A stretch of 64,000 nt of DNA from an uncultured Gemmiger sp. Its GTDB lineage: Bacteria > Bacillota > Clostridia > Oscillospirales > Ruminococcaceae. Position 1 is the first letter of the stretch, and each line of letters opens with the position of its first letter. The DNA lies in the NCBI GenBank assembly GCA_944388175.1, contig CALXHR010000002.1, forward strand, positions 1-64,000, written 5' to 3'. The translations under genes and the position numbers were made by a program. A model generated the notes under the pieces. It made no database searches and was not told the DNA's origin. It saw only the letters and a list, made by a program, of their open reading frames with translations. Below, in pieces: positions 16,293 through 24,965 of this stretch.

Positions 16293-18050
16293 ATGAAAAC
16301 CCTGATCAGCCAGAAAATGCGCACGTTAGCCCCGGAACTGGACCCTTTGCGGATCGGCACCGGCTGGAAGCCGAATGACCTGGCCAAGCCGCAGGTCATC
16401 ATTGAGAGCACGGCCGGCGACAGCCACCCCGGCAGCGGCCACCTGGGCACCCTGGTGGAGGAAGTGCGCAATGGCGTTGCCGAAGCGGGCGGTTTTGGCG
16501 CGCGGTACGCCTGCACCGATATCTGCGACGGCGAAAGCCAGGGCACCGACGGCATCAACTACAGCCTGGCCAGCCGCGAGATCATCGCCAACATGATCGA
16601 GATCCACGCGAACGCCACCCCCTTTGACGCCGGGGTCTACCTGGCCAGCTGCGACAAGGGCATGCCCGCCAACCTGATGGGCTGCCTGCGGGTGGATATC
16701 CCCTCGGTGGTGGTGCCGGGCGGCACGATGAACGCCGGGCCCGAGATGCTGACCCTGGAACAGCTGGGCATGTACAGCGCCAAATTTGAGCGCGGCGAGA
16801 TCGACGAAGCCAAGCTGGACTGGGCCAAGCAGAACGCCTGCCCCAGCTGCGGCGCGTGCAGCTTTATCGGCACCGCTTCCACCATGCAGATCATGGCCGA
16901 AGCCCTGGGCCTGGCCCTGCCCGGCAGCGCGCTGATGCCCGCCACCAGCCCCGACCTGCTGGCCTACGCCCGCCAGGCCGGCCGCCGCGCCGTCGAGATG
17001 GCCGGCTGCGACGAGATGCGCCCCAGCCGCATTGTCACGATGGACAGCTTTGAGAACGCCATCCTGGTCCACGCGGCGATTTCCGGCTCCACCAACTGCC
17101 TGCTGCACCTGCCGGCCATCGCCCATGAACTGGGGCTGGAGATCACCGGCGATACCTTTGACCGGCTGCACCGCGGCGCGCACTACCTGCTGGACGTCCG
17201 CCCGGCCGGCCGCTGGCCCGCCGAGTGCTTCTACTACGCCGGCGGCGTGCCCGCCATCATGGAGGAGATCAAGGACTGCCTGCACCTGGACGCCATGACC
17301 GTCACCGGCAAGACCCTGGGCGAGAACCTGGCCGAACTGAAAGCGAACGGCTTCTACGACCGCTGCCAGAAGTGGCTGGACGCGTTCAACGCGCGCTACA
17401 ACACCCACATCACGCGGCAGGATATCATCCGCCCGTATGACCAGGCCCTCGGCACCGACGGCTCCATCGCCATCCTCAAAGGCAACCTGGCCCCCGAGGG
17501 CGCGGTCATCAAGCACACCGCCTGCCCCAAAGAGATGTACAAGGCCGTGCTGCGCGCCCGCCCCTTTGACAGCGAGGAGGAATGCCTGGCCGCCGTGCTG
17601 CACCACGAGGTCCAGAAGGGCGACGCCGTGTTTATCCGCTACGAAGGCCCCAAGGGCAGCGGTATGCCCGAGATGTTCTACACCTCGGAAGCCATCAGCT
17701 CGGACAAAGAGCTGGGCCGCAGCATCGCACTGATCACCGACGGGCGGTTCTCGGGCGCGTCCACCGGGCCGGTCATCGGCCACTGCAGCCCCGAAGCCGT
17801 TGACGGCGGCCCCATTGCCCTGGTGGAGCAGGACGACCTGATCGAGATCGACGTGTTTGCCCGCAAGCTGAACATTGTGGGCGTCAAGGGCGAGCGCCGC
17901 ACGCCGGAAGAGATCGACGCCATTTTGGCCGAGCGCCGCGCCCGCTGGCAGCCCAAGCCCCGCAAATACGCCAAAGGCGTGCTGCGCCTGTTCAGCGAAC
18001 TGGCCGCCAGCCCCATGAAAGGCGCTTACCTGGATTACGACGCGCGCTGA
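16293..18050 (+). CDS. IlvD/Edd family dehydratase (sugar-acid dehydratase likely)
   Basis: This 585-residue protein belongs to the iron-sulfur dehydratase family of dihydroxy-acid dehydratase, phosphogluconate dehydratase and aldonate dehydratases. Cluster-type cysteines appear in CDKGMPAN and CPSCGACSF, and the family signature TDGRFSGAS lies near the C-terminus. It stands alone with a FadR-type regulator rather than with ilv genes, and its N-terminus (STAGDSHPGSGHLGTLVEEVRNGVAEAGG) differs from typical IlvD. A sugar-acid substrate is therefore more likely than dihydroxyisovalerate, but this is inference. GAGG precedes the start, and a terminator follows at 18082. Confidence 0.88.
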   Translation: MKTLISQKMRTLAPELDPLRIGTGWKPNDLAKPQVIIESTAGDSHPGSGHLGTLVEEVRNGVAEAGGFGARYACTDICDGESQGTDGINYSLASREIIANMIEIHANATPFDAGVYLASCDKGMPANLMGCLRVDIPSVVVPGGTMNAGPEMLTLEQLGMYSAKFERGEIDEAKLDWAKQNACPSCGACSFIGTASTMQIMAEALGLALPGSALMPATSPDLLAYARQAGRRAVEMAGCDEMRPSRIVTMDSFENAILVHAAISGSTNCLLHLPAIAHELGLEITGDTFDRLHRGAHYLLDVRPAGRWPAECFYYAGGVPAIMEEIKDCLHLDAMTVTGKTLGENLAELKANGFYDRCQKWLDAFNARYNTHITRQDIIRPYDQALGTDGSIAILKGNLAPEGAVIKHTACPKEMYKAVLRARPFDSEEECLAAVLHHEVQKGDAVFIRYEGPKGSGMPEMFYTSEAISSDKELGRSIALITDGRFSGASTGPVIGHCSPEAVDGGPIALVEQDDLIEIDVFARKLNIVGVKGERRTPEEIDAILAERRARWQPKPRKYAKGVLRLFSELAASPMKGAYLDYDAR

Positions 18051-18081
18051 ACCGCGCCGCAACGCCCCCCGAAGCAACCAC

Positions 18082-18125
18082 AGGCGGACGGAACGTCACC
18101 CCACGTTCCGCCCGCCTGCTTTTTT
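18082..18125 (+). terminator. Terminator after the dehydratase gene
   Basis: A long stem built on AGGCGGACGGAACGT and ACGTTCCGCCCGCCT is followed by a T run. Confidence 0.88.
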
Positions 18126-18147
18126 GTGGGCGCCCGTCCCCCGCCGC

Positions 18148-19971
18148 TTACGTCCGGGCCTGGTCCTGCGCGGTCTCGTCCGGCTGTATGCCCAGGTAGG
18201 GCAGCGCGCGGGCCAGCACCTCGGCGCAGACAGGGCCGGACAGTGCGCCGCCGCTGGTGGTCCAGCTGTGGGGTTCGTCCAGGCAGACCAGCACCGCCAG
18301 TTTCGGGTCATCGATGGGCGCGACCGCCACAAAGCTGCTGATGCGCGCGCCGGCGTCGTCGCTGTCCAGTTTTTGGCTGGTGCCGCTTTTGCCGCCCACG
18401 CGGTAGCCCGCCACCGCCGCGTTTTTGCCGGTGCCGTCGGTGACGACGCCTTCCATCAGGGTGCGCATGGCAAGGCTGGTTTCTTCCCGCAGGACGCGGC
18501 GCTTGACGGTGGGGTCGATCTGCTGCACGACGGTGCCGTCCGGCGCGGTGACGCGCTGCACCACATAAGGCTGCATCAGGTTGCCGCCGTTGACGATGGC
18601 ACACACCGCCGTGAGCATCTGCAGGTAGCTGACCTTGCTGCTTTGCCCAAACGAACAGCTGGCCAGTTCCACCGGGCCCATGCGGTCGGCGGTATAGTAC
18701 TCGCTCTTTTTGATCTCGCCCGGCAGGTCGATGCCGGTGCCCTCGCACAGGCCGAACGCGGCAAAATAATCGCAGAATTTCTCTTTGCCCAGCCGCGCGC
18801 CGATCTGGATAAAACAGGGGTTGCAGCTGACGGCCAGCCCCTGGGCAAAGGTTTCCAGCCCGTGGATATGCCCGTTGGCGCAGCGGAAGCGCGTGCCCGC
18901 CACCTTGATGGACCCGGCGCAGACGAAGGTGTCGTCCGGCGTGCAGACGCCGCTGTCCAGCGCGGCGGCGGCCGTGATGAGCTTGAACACGCTGCCCGGC
19001 TCGTACAAATCGCTGATGGCCTTGTTGCGCCACTGCGTCTGCTGGGCCTTCTGCAGCGCGGCGCTGCGCTCTTCCCCGGTCAGGGCGTCCACCGCGGCCT
19101 GCAGTTCCTCGTCGATCAGGCGGCGCGGCTCGTTGGGGTCGTAGTCCGGCTGGCTGGTCATGGCCAACACCGCGCCGGTGTTGACGTCCATGACGATGCC
19201 CACGCCGCGCTGGGCGACGTGGTGCTCCTGCACGGCGGCTTCCATCGCGCTTTCCAGCCAGTGCTGGATGTTCACGTCGATGGTCAGCGTCAGGGTGTTG
19301 CCCGGCACGGCATCCACCAGCGTCTCATAGTGGGTGGGCATATCATAGCCCCAGGCGTTTTTGGCGGTCAGGACGCGGCCGTTTTGCCCGGTCAGCACCT
19401 CGTCATATTCCAGTTCCAGCCCCCACAGCCCGGCGTTGTCGACATCGGTGAAGCCCAAAATGCCGCCAAGGAAATCCCCCTGCGGGTAGACGCGTTTGGT
19501 ATCCTGCCGGATCTGGATGCCCTGCACGCCGTTTTCGTTGCACCAGCGGCGCACGGCGTCGGCCATCTCGCGCCCGACGCGACGGCGCAGCAGGCAGTCG
19601 TTGGAGTTGCGCTGGCTCAGCTTTTCCAGCGTTTCGGCGTAGTCGATCTCCAACAGTTCGCTCAGCGCCTGCGCCGCAGGCTGTACCTGGTCGTCCGCCA
19701 GTTCCCGCGGGGCGGCGCGGATCGTCCAGCAGGTCTCACTGGCCGCCAGCAGCGTGCCGTCGGCCGCGTAAATTTCGCCGCGGGGCGCCGGCAGCGTCGC
19801 GCCGCGCAGCTGCTGGTCGGCGGCGCGCACCGCGTAGCCGCCGTGGTCCAGCAGCTGCAGCACAAACAGCCGCACCAACAGCCCACCAAAACAGACGACG
19901 GCCAGCACCGCCGCCAAAAAGCGCGCCCGCCGGACCGTCTTACGGTCCAGCTGCGGGGTCAGGTAACGCAT
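18148..19971 (-). CDS. Class B penicillin-binding protein (SpoVD/FtsI type)
   Basis: This 607-residue transpeptidase cross-links peptidoglycan. It has a basic N-terminus and one membrane anchor (residues 12-35). A dimerisation domain follows with the motif APRGEIYAADGTLLA. The transpeptidase domain shows SxxK (SVFK, near residue 327), SxN (SCN, near residue 380) and KSGT (near residue 530). No PASTA domain follows, so FtsI/PBP2-like or SpoVD-like are both possible. The start at 19971 was chosen for GGAAGGAGG just upstream and for the Arg/Lys-rich start before the anchor. It is divergent from an EnvC-like gene. Confidence 0.93.
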   Translation of the reverse strand: MRYLTPQLDRKTVRRARFLAAVLAVVCFGGLLVRLFVLQLLDHGGYAVRAADQQLRGATLPAPRGEIYAADGTLLAASETCWTIRAAPRELADDQVQPAAQALSELLEIDYAETLEKLSQRNSNDCLLRRRVGREMADAVRRWCNENGVQGIQIRQDTKRVYPQGDFLGGILGFTDVDNAGLWGLELEYDEVLTGQNGRVLTAKNAWGYDMPTHYETLVDAVPGNTLTLTIDVNIQHWLESAMEAAVQEHHVAQRGVGIVMDVNTGAVLAMTSQPDYDPNEPRRLIDEELQAAVDALTGEERSAALQKAQQTQWRNKAISDLYEPGSVFKLITAAAALDSGVCTPDDTFVCAGSIKVAGTRFRCANGHIHGLETFAQGLAVSCNPCFIQIGARLGKEKFCDYFAAFGLCEGTGIDLPGEIKKSEYYTADRMGPVELASCSFGQSSKVSYLQMLTAVCAIVNGGNLMQPYVVQRVTAPDGTVVQQIDPTVKRRVLREETSLAMRTLMEGVVTDGTGKNAAVAGYRVGGKSGTSQKLDSDDAGARISSFVAVAPIDDPKLAVLVCLDEPHSWTTSGGALSGPVCAEVLARALPYLGIQPDETAQDQART

Positions 19972-20049
19972 AAGGGGACCTCCTTCCCGGCGGCAGGGTG
20001 CGCCGCTGGGAAAGCCTATGCGCCGGGGCGCGGCGGCATGCGGCGAACC

Positions 20050-20078
20050 TTGACAGAATCGGTCTACCGTGATAGACT
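20050..20078 (+). promoter_or_regulatory. Promoter of the EnvC-like gene
   Basis: TTGACA (20050-20055), 17 nt, TAGACT (20073-20078). The -10 box lies inside the nested palindrome at 20060-20105. Confidence 0.75.
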
Positions 20079-20110
20079 TTTTGTACAGTCTATTGCAGTA
20101 GACCGTTTTT
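20060..20110. repeat. Nested palindrome over the divergent PBP / M23 promoter region
   Basis: An outer 8-bp arm (CGGTCTAC / GTAGACCG) encloses an inner 7-bp arm (ATAGACT / AGTCTAT), giving four copies of the GTCTA/TAGAC core. A T5 run follows on the plus side. Its position suggests a shared operator for the divergent cell-wall genes. Confidence 0.7.
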
Positions 20111-20135
20111 CTGGCCGTAAAGGAGTGGGGCGTGT

Positions 20136-21353
20136 ATGCAACGACACAAGCGGCTTGGGGCCGCGGCGCTGGCGCTGTGCGTACTGTGCTGCCTGCCGGT
20201 GCGGGCGGACGACGGCCGCAAGCAGGAACTGACCGACCGCCAGCAGGAGACCCAGCAGGCCTACGAGGACGCCCAAAGCGACCTGGAAGCGCTGGAGAGC
20301 GCACAGCAGCAGACCGAGAGCGAGATCGGCCAGCTGGAAGGCCAGACCGCCGACCTGGCCAGGCAGCTGGACGCCGTCTATGCCGCTTTGCAGGAAGCCG
20401 ACCGCCAACTGCTGGAAAAACAGGCGGCTGCCGACGCCGCGGCCCGCGCGCTGGAAGAAGCCCAACAGGCTTACGACGCCACCTACGCGCGCAGCAAAGA
20501 GCAGATGCGCGCCATGCAGAAGCTGGACGGTGGCGGGGGCATCAGTTTTTTGGTGCAGGCGCGCGATTTCTACCAACTGCTGACGCTGGTAGACGCCCTG
20601 CAGCAGATGGCCACCAAAAACGACGAGGTCCTGCAACGATTGCAGCAGCAGGCCAACGCCCTGGACGCGGCCCGCCAACAGGCCGAAACCGCCCGCCAGC
20701 AGGCCGAGGACGCCCGCAACGCCCTGGAAAGCCAGCAACAGCAGCTGACCGCCACCCAAAACCAGCTGCAGACGGCCCTGCAGCAGGCCAACGAAACGCT
20801 GAGCGAGCAGGAGAGCGCCGCCCGGGCGCAGGCCATCGTGACCGAAGCCGCCAAAAAAGCCTACGAGGAAGCCACCGCCGCGCTGGACGCCTATGTGCGC
20901 GCGCAGAGCGACCGCTACACCACCGCCGACCTGGTGCTGACGAGCTTGAAGTTCCGCTGCCCGCTGGACAGCTACAGCATGATTACAACGCAGTTTGCCG
21001 CGCCGGACCCCTGGGGCATCCCCCACCGCGGCACCGACTTTGCCGCCGCCAACGGCACGCCGATCTACGCCATTGCAGGCGGGGTCATCAGCGCGGCGGG
21101 GCCGGTGAACAGCTACGGCAACTGCGTACAGATCAGCCACGGCACAGCCAGCGACGGCAGCCGCTACGACAGCCTGTACGCCCACATGAGCCGCATTGCC
21201 GTCAACCAGGGGCAGAGCGTGCAGAAAGGCGACGTCATTGGGTATGTGGGCAACACCGGCAACGTGTACGGCGCCAACGGCGGCTACCACCTGCACCTGG
21301 AACTGCGGGTCAACGGCAACCGGGTCAACCCGCTGGCCTATGTGCCGCGCTGA
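20136..21353 (+). CDS. EnvC-like murein hydrolase activator (coiled coil plus M23)
   Basis: This 405-residue secreted protein has a signal peptide (residues 1-24, ending VRADD). A long Gln/Ala-rich coiled coil follows (25-275). The M23 peptidase domain (285-405) holds HRGTDFA, LYAHMS and HLHLE, so the usual zinc ligands appear present and the domain may be active. Proteins of this build cleave peptidoglycan or activate amidases at division sites, often together with FtsEX-type transporters. It is followed 21 nt later by a second M23 gene. Confidence 0.92.
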   Translation: MQRHKRLGAAALALCVLCCLPVRADDGRKQELTDRQQETQQAYEDAQSDLEALESAQQQTESEIGQLEGQTADLARQLDAVYAALQEADRQLLEKQAAADAAARALEEAQQAYDATYARSKEQMRAMQKLDGGGGISFLVQARDFYQLLTLVDALQQMATKNDEVLQRLQQQANALDAARQQAETARQQAEDARNALESQQQQLTATQNQLQTALQQANETLSEQESAARAQAIVTEAAKKAYEEATAALDAYVRAQSDRYTTADLVLTSLKFRCPLDSYSMITTQFAAPDPWGIPHRGTDFAAANGTPIYAIAGGVISAAGPVNSYGNCVQISHGTASDGSRYDSLYAHMSRIAVNQGQSVQKGDVIGYVGNTGNVYGANGGYHLHLELRVNGNRVNPLAYVPR

Positions 21354-21374
21354 CGCGCAAAGGAGGATATGAAT

Positions 21375-22811
21375 ATGACGCTGGCCGCGTTTTTGCAGGG
21401 GCCGTTGGGGGATTTTTTGTACGCCGTCGGCTTTTGGGTCGAATACTGCCTGGTCCGGCTGGCGCGCAGCGCGGCCGCCCTGACGCGCTGGGTGCTGCGC
21501 ACGCTGGGCGGGCTGCTGGTGGCCGCGCTGCGCCCCGCCGTGCGCCTGCTGGCCGACCTGGCCGCTGCCCGGCATACGCCGCGGCAGTTTTTGGTCTGGC
21601 TGCTGCCCGCACTGGCGACAGCCTGGCTGGTGGTGCTGGTGCGCGCCGGGCTGGCGCTGCCGTTTGCGCTGCAGGTGCAGGTGAACGGGCAGACCGTCGG
21701 CTTTGTGGCCAGCGAGCAGGCGTTTGACAGCGCCCGCGCCGACGTGCTGGCGCGCGTGAACACCGCCCGGGCGCTGCTGCAGGACGCCGGGCGTGAAGCC
21801 CCGGCCTGGGACCTGGAGCCCACCTATACATTGGCGGTGAGCGCGCAGACGATGACCGAGCGCGAGATTGCCGACGAAATTTTGCGCGTGAGCGGCAGCG
21901 AGATCACAGCCGGCACCGCCGTGTACATAGACGGCGCGCTGCGCTTTGTGACGACCGAAGGCGACCACCTGCGCTACTACCTGAACGCCGTCAAAGCGCC
22001 CTGGCAGGACGAAGCCGACACCGCCGCGCGGGTGGAATTTGCCCACGGGCTGCGGCTGGTGGACGGCGTCTACCTGACCGACTCGGTGGTAGAATACGCC
22101 GACGCGCTGGCCGCCTTGCAGGCCGACGACGGCGCCGCCCTGCAGGTGCAGGTGGTGCAGCAAACCGAGGAATGGCAGGAGATCCCCTACCCCACCGAAA
22201 CGCAGGAGGACCCCAGCCTGGACTTTGGCAAAAGCGAGACCGTGCAGGCCGGCGTGCCCGGCAGCCAGCGCCTGACCCATGAGCTGACCTGGATCGACGG
22301 CGCGCTGGTGGACGACCAGATTGTGGCCGTACAGGTGGAGCAGACGCCGCAGACCGAGATCATCCGCCGCGGCACGCGCTTAAAAAGCGGCATGATCGGC
22401 AAGCTGGGCACCGGTACGTTTATCTGGCCGGTGCCGGGCTACCGCCAGATCAGCCGCTGGGCCGACCTGCGCCCCGGGGCGGGCTTCCACCGCGGGGCGG
22501 ATATCGCCGCGCCCTACGGCACGCCGATCTACGCCGCCGACGCCGGTACCGTCATTGAGGTGGTGCCCATGCACTACAGCTGGGGCAACTATGTCAAGAT
22601 CGACCACGGCAACGGCTACAAGACGCTGTACGCGCACATGTCGTCGTTTGCCGTCTCGCGGGGCGACACCGTCGAGCAGGGGCAGGTCATCGGCTATGTG
22701 GGCAACACCGGCAACTCCTACGGCAACCACTGCCATTTGGAGATGAGCTACAACGACGTGCTGTTCAATGCGCGGGACGTTTTCCCCAATATGCCGCGCA
22801 TCAACTCCTGA
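21375..22811 (+). CDS. Membrane-anchored M23 peptidase with G5-like domain
   Basis: This 478-residue protein has hydrophobic N-terminal stretches (near 1-50) and a clear membrane helix (near 72-95). A mixed extracellular region follows, then a G5-like segment (around 275-340, with SQRLTHELTWIDGALV and PQTEIIRRGT). The C-terminal M23 domain holds HRGADIAAPYG, YAHMS and HCHLEMSY. The ligands are intact, so it should cut peptidoglycan stem peptides. Two in-frame ATGs exist at 21369 and 21375; the second is preferred because AGGAGG at 21361-21366 is then 8 nt away instead of 2. Confidence 0.9.
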   Translation: MTLAAFLQGPLGDFLYAVGFWVEYCLVRLARSAAALTRWVLRTLGGLLVAALRPAVRLLADLAAARHTPRQFLVWLLPALATAWLVVLVRAGLALPFALQVQVNGQTVGFVASEQAFDSARADVLARVNTARALLQDAGREAPAWDLEPTYTLAVSAQTMTEREIADEILRVSGSEITAGTAVYIDGALRFVTTEGDHLRYYLNAVKAPWQDEADTAARVEFAHGLRLVDGVYLTDSVVEYADALAALQADDGAALQVQVVQQTEEWQEIPYPTETQEDPSLDFGKSETVQAGVPGSQRLTHELTWIDGALVDDQIVAVQVEQTPQTEIIRRGTRLKSGMIGKLGTGTFIWPVPGYRQISRWADLRPGAGFHRGADIAAPYGTPIYAADAGTVIEVVPMHYSWGNYVKIDHGNGYKTLYAHMSSFAVSRGDTVEQGQVIGYVGNTGNSYGNHCHLEMSYNDVLFNARDVFPNMPRINS

Positions 22812-22830
22812 CGGGTTCGCACACAGCCAA

Positions 22831-22866
22831 CAGCCCCCGCGGCCTTGCGGCCGCGGGGGCTGTTTT
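22831..22866 (+). terminator. Terminator after the M23 gene pair
   Basis: A 14-bp GC stem (CAGCCCCCGCGGCC and complement) with a TTGC loop is followed by TTTT. Confidence 0.85.
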
Positions 22867-22875
22867 GGGGTGGAT

Positions 22876-23048
22876 ACAACTTGCTGTGGGGGTATCTATC
22901 GTAATGGCACAAAGCCTTGTTGGTTGTCTGCGCCGGACCGGGGCGGCTGCCCCTCGCATGGCCCGGCTGCAGTGGTAGGGTCTTTGGTAGTGTGGTTTGC
23001 TTACCTTGACTTCGTACCCAGTATACCCCCGGAATGTGTACGAGTTGT
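22876..23048. ncRNA. Possible structured RNA, long imperfect hairpin
   Basis: This gene-free stretch folds on paper into one long interrupted hairpin. The pairings are ACAACT (22876-22881) with AGTTGT (23043-23048), GGGGGTAT (22888-22895) with ATACCCCC (23023-23030), CAC-AAAG with CTTT-GTG, an asymmetric open region, CTGC-GCCGG with CCGGC-GCAG, and a GGGGC/GCCCC apex. The size (about 170 nt) and central bubble resemble 6S RNA, but no sequence signature proves it. The strand is unclear; TATACT on the minus strand at 23020-23025 could be a -10 box, but it would lie inside the hairpin. Confidence 0.3.
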
Positions 23049-23154
23049 CACGGCATTTTAAAGCTTTTGTGAACAATGCGCCGCCTGAAAAGCCGCTTTT
23101 AAAAACCGCATTATTTCGCTATTTTTAGAAAAAATCTCGTTAGGCCGCGGCCGT

Positions 23155-23853
23155 TCAGCGCTGGATGCGTTTGTCGCACCGCACGGCCATGCGGGTGCCC
23201 ACCGTCTGCAAAATCTGTACCAGCACGACAAGCAGCGCCGTGGCAAAAATCTCCAGCAGGCCGTTGAAGCGGTAGTAGCCGTAGTTGATGGCCACCTTGC
23301 CCAGGCCCCCGCCGCCGATGATGCCCGCCATGGCGCCGTAGCCCATGATGGTGGTGGTGGCGATGGTGATGTTGGAGATCAGGCTGGGCATGCTTTCGGG
23401 GATCATGACTTTGACGATGATCTGCAGCGGCGTGGCACCCATGCTCTGCGCGGCTTCAATGACGCCGGCGTCGACCTCGCGGATGCTGGTTTCGACCAGG
23501 CGGGACACAAACGGGAAGGACGCAATGACCAGCGGCACGATGGAAGCCGGCGTGCCGATGGAGGTGCCGACGATCAGGCGCGACAGCGGGATGACGATGA
23601 TCATCAGGATCAAAAACGGCACGCTGCGCAGCAGGTTGATGAGCACGTTGAGCGCCTGCATGAGCCAGCGCGGCAGCGGGCGCACGCCGCCCGGCTCGCC
23701 CGCGACAAGGCAGACGCCCAGCGGCAGCCCGATGACGAGCGCCAGCAGCGTGGCGGCCGCGGTGGACCAGACGGTCTCCCACATTTCAAAGGGGATGGTG
23801 GGCAGAATCTGCATAAATTCTTCCCACTGTTTGCTTGCCAGCAGTTCGGCCAT
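23155..23853 (-). CDS. metI: Methionine ABC transporter permease
   Basis: This 232-residue inner-membrane protein has five to six hydrophobic helices and the EAA-type loop (EAAQSMGATPLQIIVKVMIPESMPS) that docks the ATPase. The sequence SVPFLILMIIVIPLSRLIVGTSIGT is characteristic of MetI. It is the last gene of metQNI, and its ATG shares one base with the metN stop (TGATG). No clear terminator follows. Confidence 0.96.
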   Translation of the reverse strand: MAELLASKQWEEFMQILPTIPFEMWETVWSTAAATLLALVIGLPLGVCLVAGEPGGVRPLPRWLMQALNVLINLLRSVPFLILMIIVIPLSRLIVGTSIGTPASIVPLVIASFPFVSRLVETSIREVDAGVIEAAQSMGATPLQIIVKVMIPESMPSLISNITIATTTIMGYGAMAGIIGGGGLGKVAINYGYYRFNGLLEIFATALLVVLVQILQTVGTRMAVRCDKRIQR

Positions 23854-24854
23854 CAGACGTTCACCTCCTCACAGGTAATGCCGGGGTAGTTCTGGATATA
23901 GGCCATGGCCCGGGCCGCGGCGTCGCCCTCCGGCAGGGCCAGCAGCATGCTGCCCAGCGTCTGCCCGTTCACGATGCGGGTGTCGGCCGCCAGGATGGAA
24001 ACCAGCGCCCCGCACTCGATGGCCAGGCTGGCCACCAGTGGTTTGTCGGTGGTCTGGGTGCCGTTGAACGCCACCCGCACCAGCCGGTGGCCGGGCAGTG
24101 CCTCGGCTTTGGGCGCACCCGCCGGGTAGACCAGGCGGCGCGCGGCAGCCGAGTTGGGGTGGCTGAAAATAGCCTGGACTTCGCCTTCCTCTACGACGGT
24201 GCCCTCGTCCAGAATGGCGACGCGGTTGCAAATCTGCTCGACGACGCTCATCTGGTGGGTGATGACGACGACGGTAATGCCCAGTTCGCGGTTGATCTTC
24301 TGGATCAGCTGCAAAATGGCCTGCGTCGTGTTGGGGTCCAGCGCGCTGGTGGCTTCGTCGCACAGCAGCACTTTGGGGTCGGTGGCCAGCGCGCGGGCGA
24401 TGGCGATGCGCTGTTTCTGCCCGCCGGAGAGCTGCGCCGGGTAGGCGTCGGCCTTATCCGGCAGGCCGACGAGTTCCAGCAGCTGGCGCGCGCGGGCTTC
24501 GGCCTGGGCCTTGGGCGTTTTGGTCAGTTCCATCGGGAACAGGATGTTGTCCAGGCAGGTGCGCTGCATCAGCAGGTTGAACTGCTGGAAGATCATGGTG
24601 ATCTCGCGCCGGGCGGCGCGCAGCTCGGCCGCGCTGAGCTGCTGCATCGCCCTGCCGTTGACGAGCACGCTGCCCTCGTCGGGGCGTTCCAGCATGTTGA
24701 TGCAGCGTACCAGCGTTGATTTGCCGGCGCCCGACATGCCGATGATGCCGTAGATATCGCCGTCGCGGATGGTAAGGTTGATGTCCTTGAGCGCTACGAC
24801 GGTACCGCCGCTGGTGCTGGCGAAGCGCTTGGTCAGGTGTTGCAGTTCGATCAT
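23853..24854 (-). CDS. metN: Methionine ABC transporter ATP-binding protein
   Basis: This 333-residue ATPase has Walker A (GMSGAGKST), the signature LSGGQKQRIAIARAL, Walker B (VLLCDEATSALD) and the switch His (VVVITHQ). A C-terminal NIL domain (residues 255-333) binds methionine and inhibits transport in known MetN proteins. It lies 111 nt after metQ and is fused to metI by overlap. Confidence 0.96.
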   Translation of the reverse strand: MIELQHLTKRFASTSGGTVVALKDINLTIRDGDIYGIIGMSGAGKSTLVRCINMLERPDEGSVLVNGRAMQQLSAAELRAARREITMIFQQFNLLMQRTCLDNILFPMELTKTPKAQAEARARQLLELVGLPDKADAYPAQLSGGQKQRIAIARALATDPKVLLCDEATSALDPNTTQAILQLIQKINRELGITVVVITHQMSVVEQICNRVAILDEGTVVEEGEVQAIFSHPNSAAARRLVYPAGAPKAEALPGHRLVRVAFNGTQTTDKPLVASLAIECGALVSILAADTRIVNGQTLGSMLLALPEGDAAARAMAYIQNYPGITCEEVNV

Positions 24855-24965
24855 GGGGGGTCTCCTCTTTCCCTGTGCCGCAGGGGCGCCGCACAGCGCC
24901 CCGGGCCATGCCCGCAGGCCGCAGCGCTGCCGGGCGTGGTATGGTTTTTGCCGCGGGCGGCCGGT

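Noticed and set aside
16293-18050. Naming the dehydratase ilvD
   Set aside because: The protein belongs to the wider IlvD/Edd family, but no branched-chain genes are near and an FCD regulator is; a sugar-acid role is at least as likely.
22801-23076. A 91-codon minus-strand open frame after the M23 gene
   Set aside because: No RBS, no homology, and it runs through a terminator and the candidate structured RNA.
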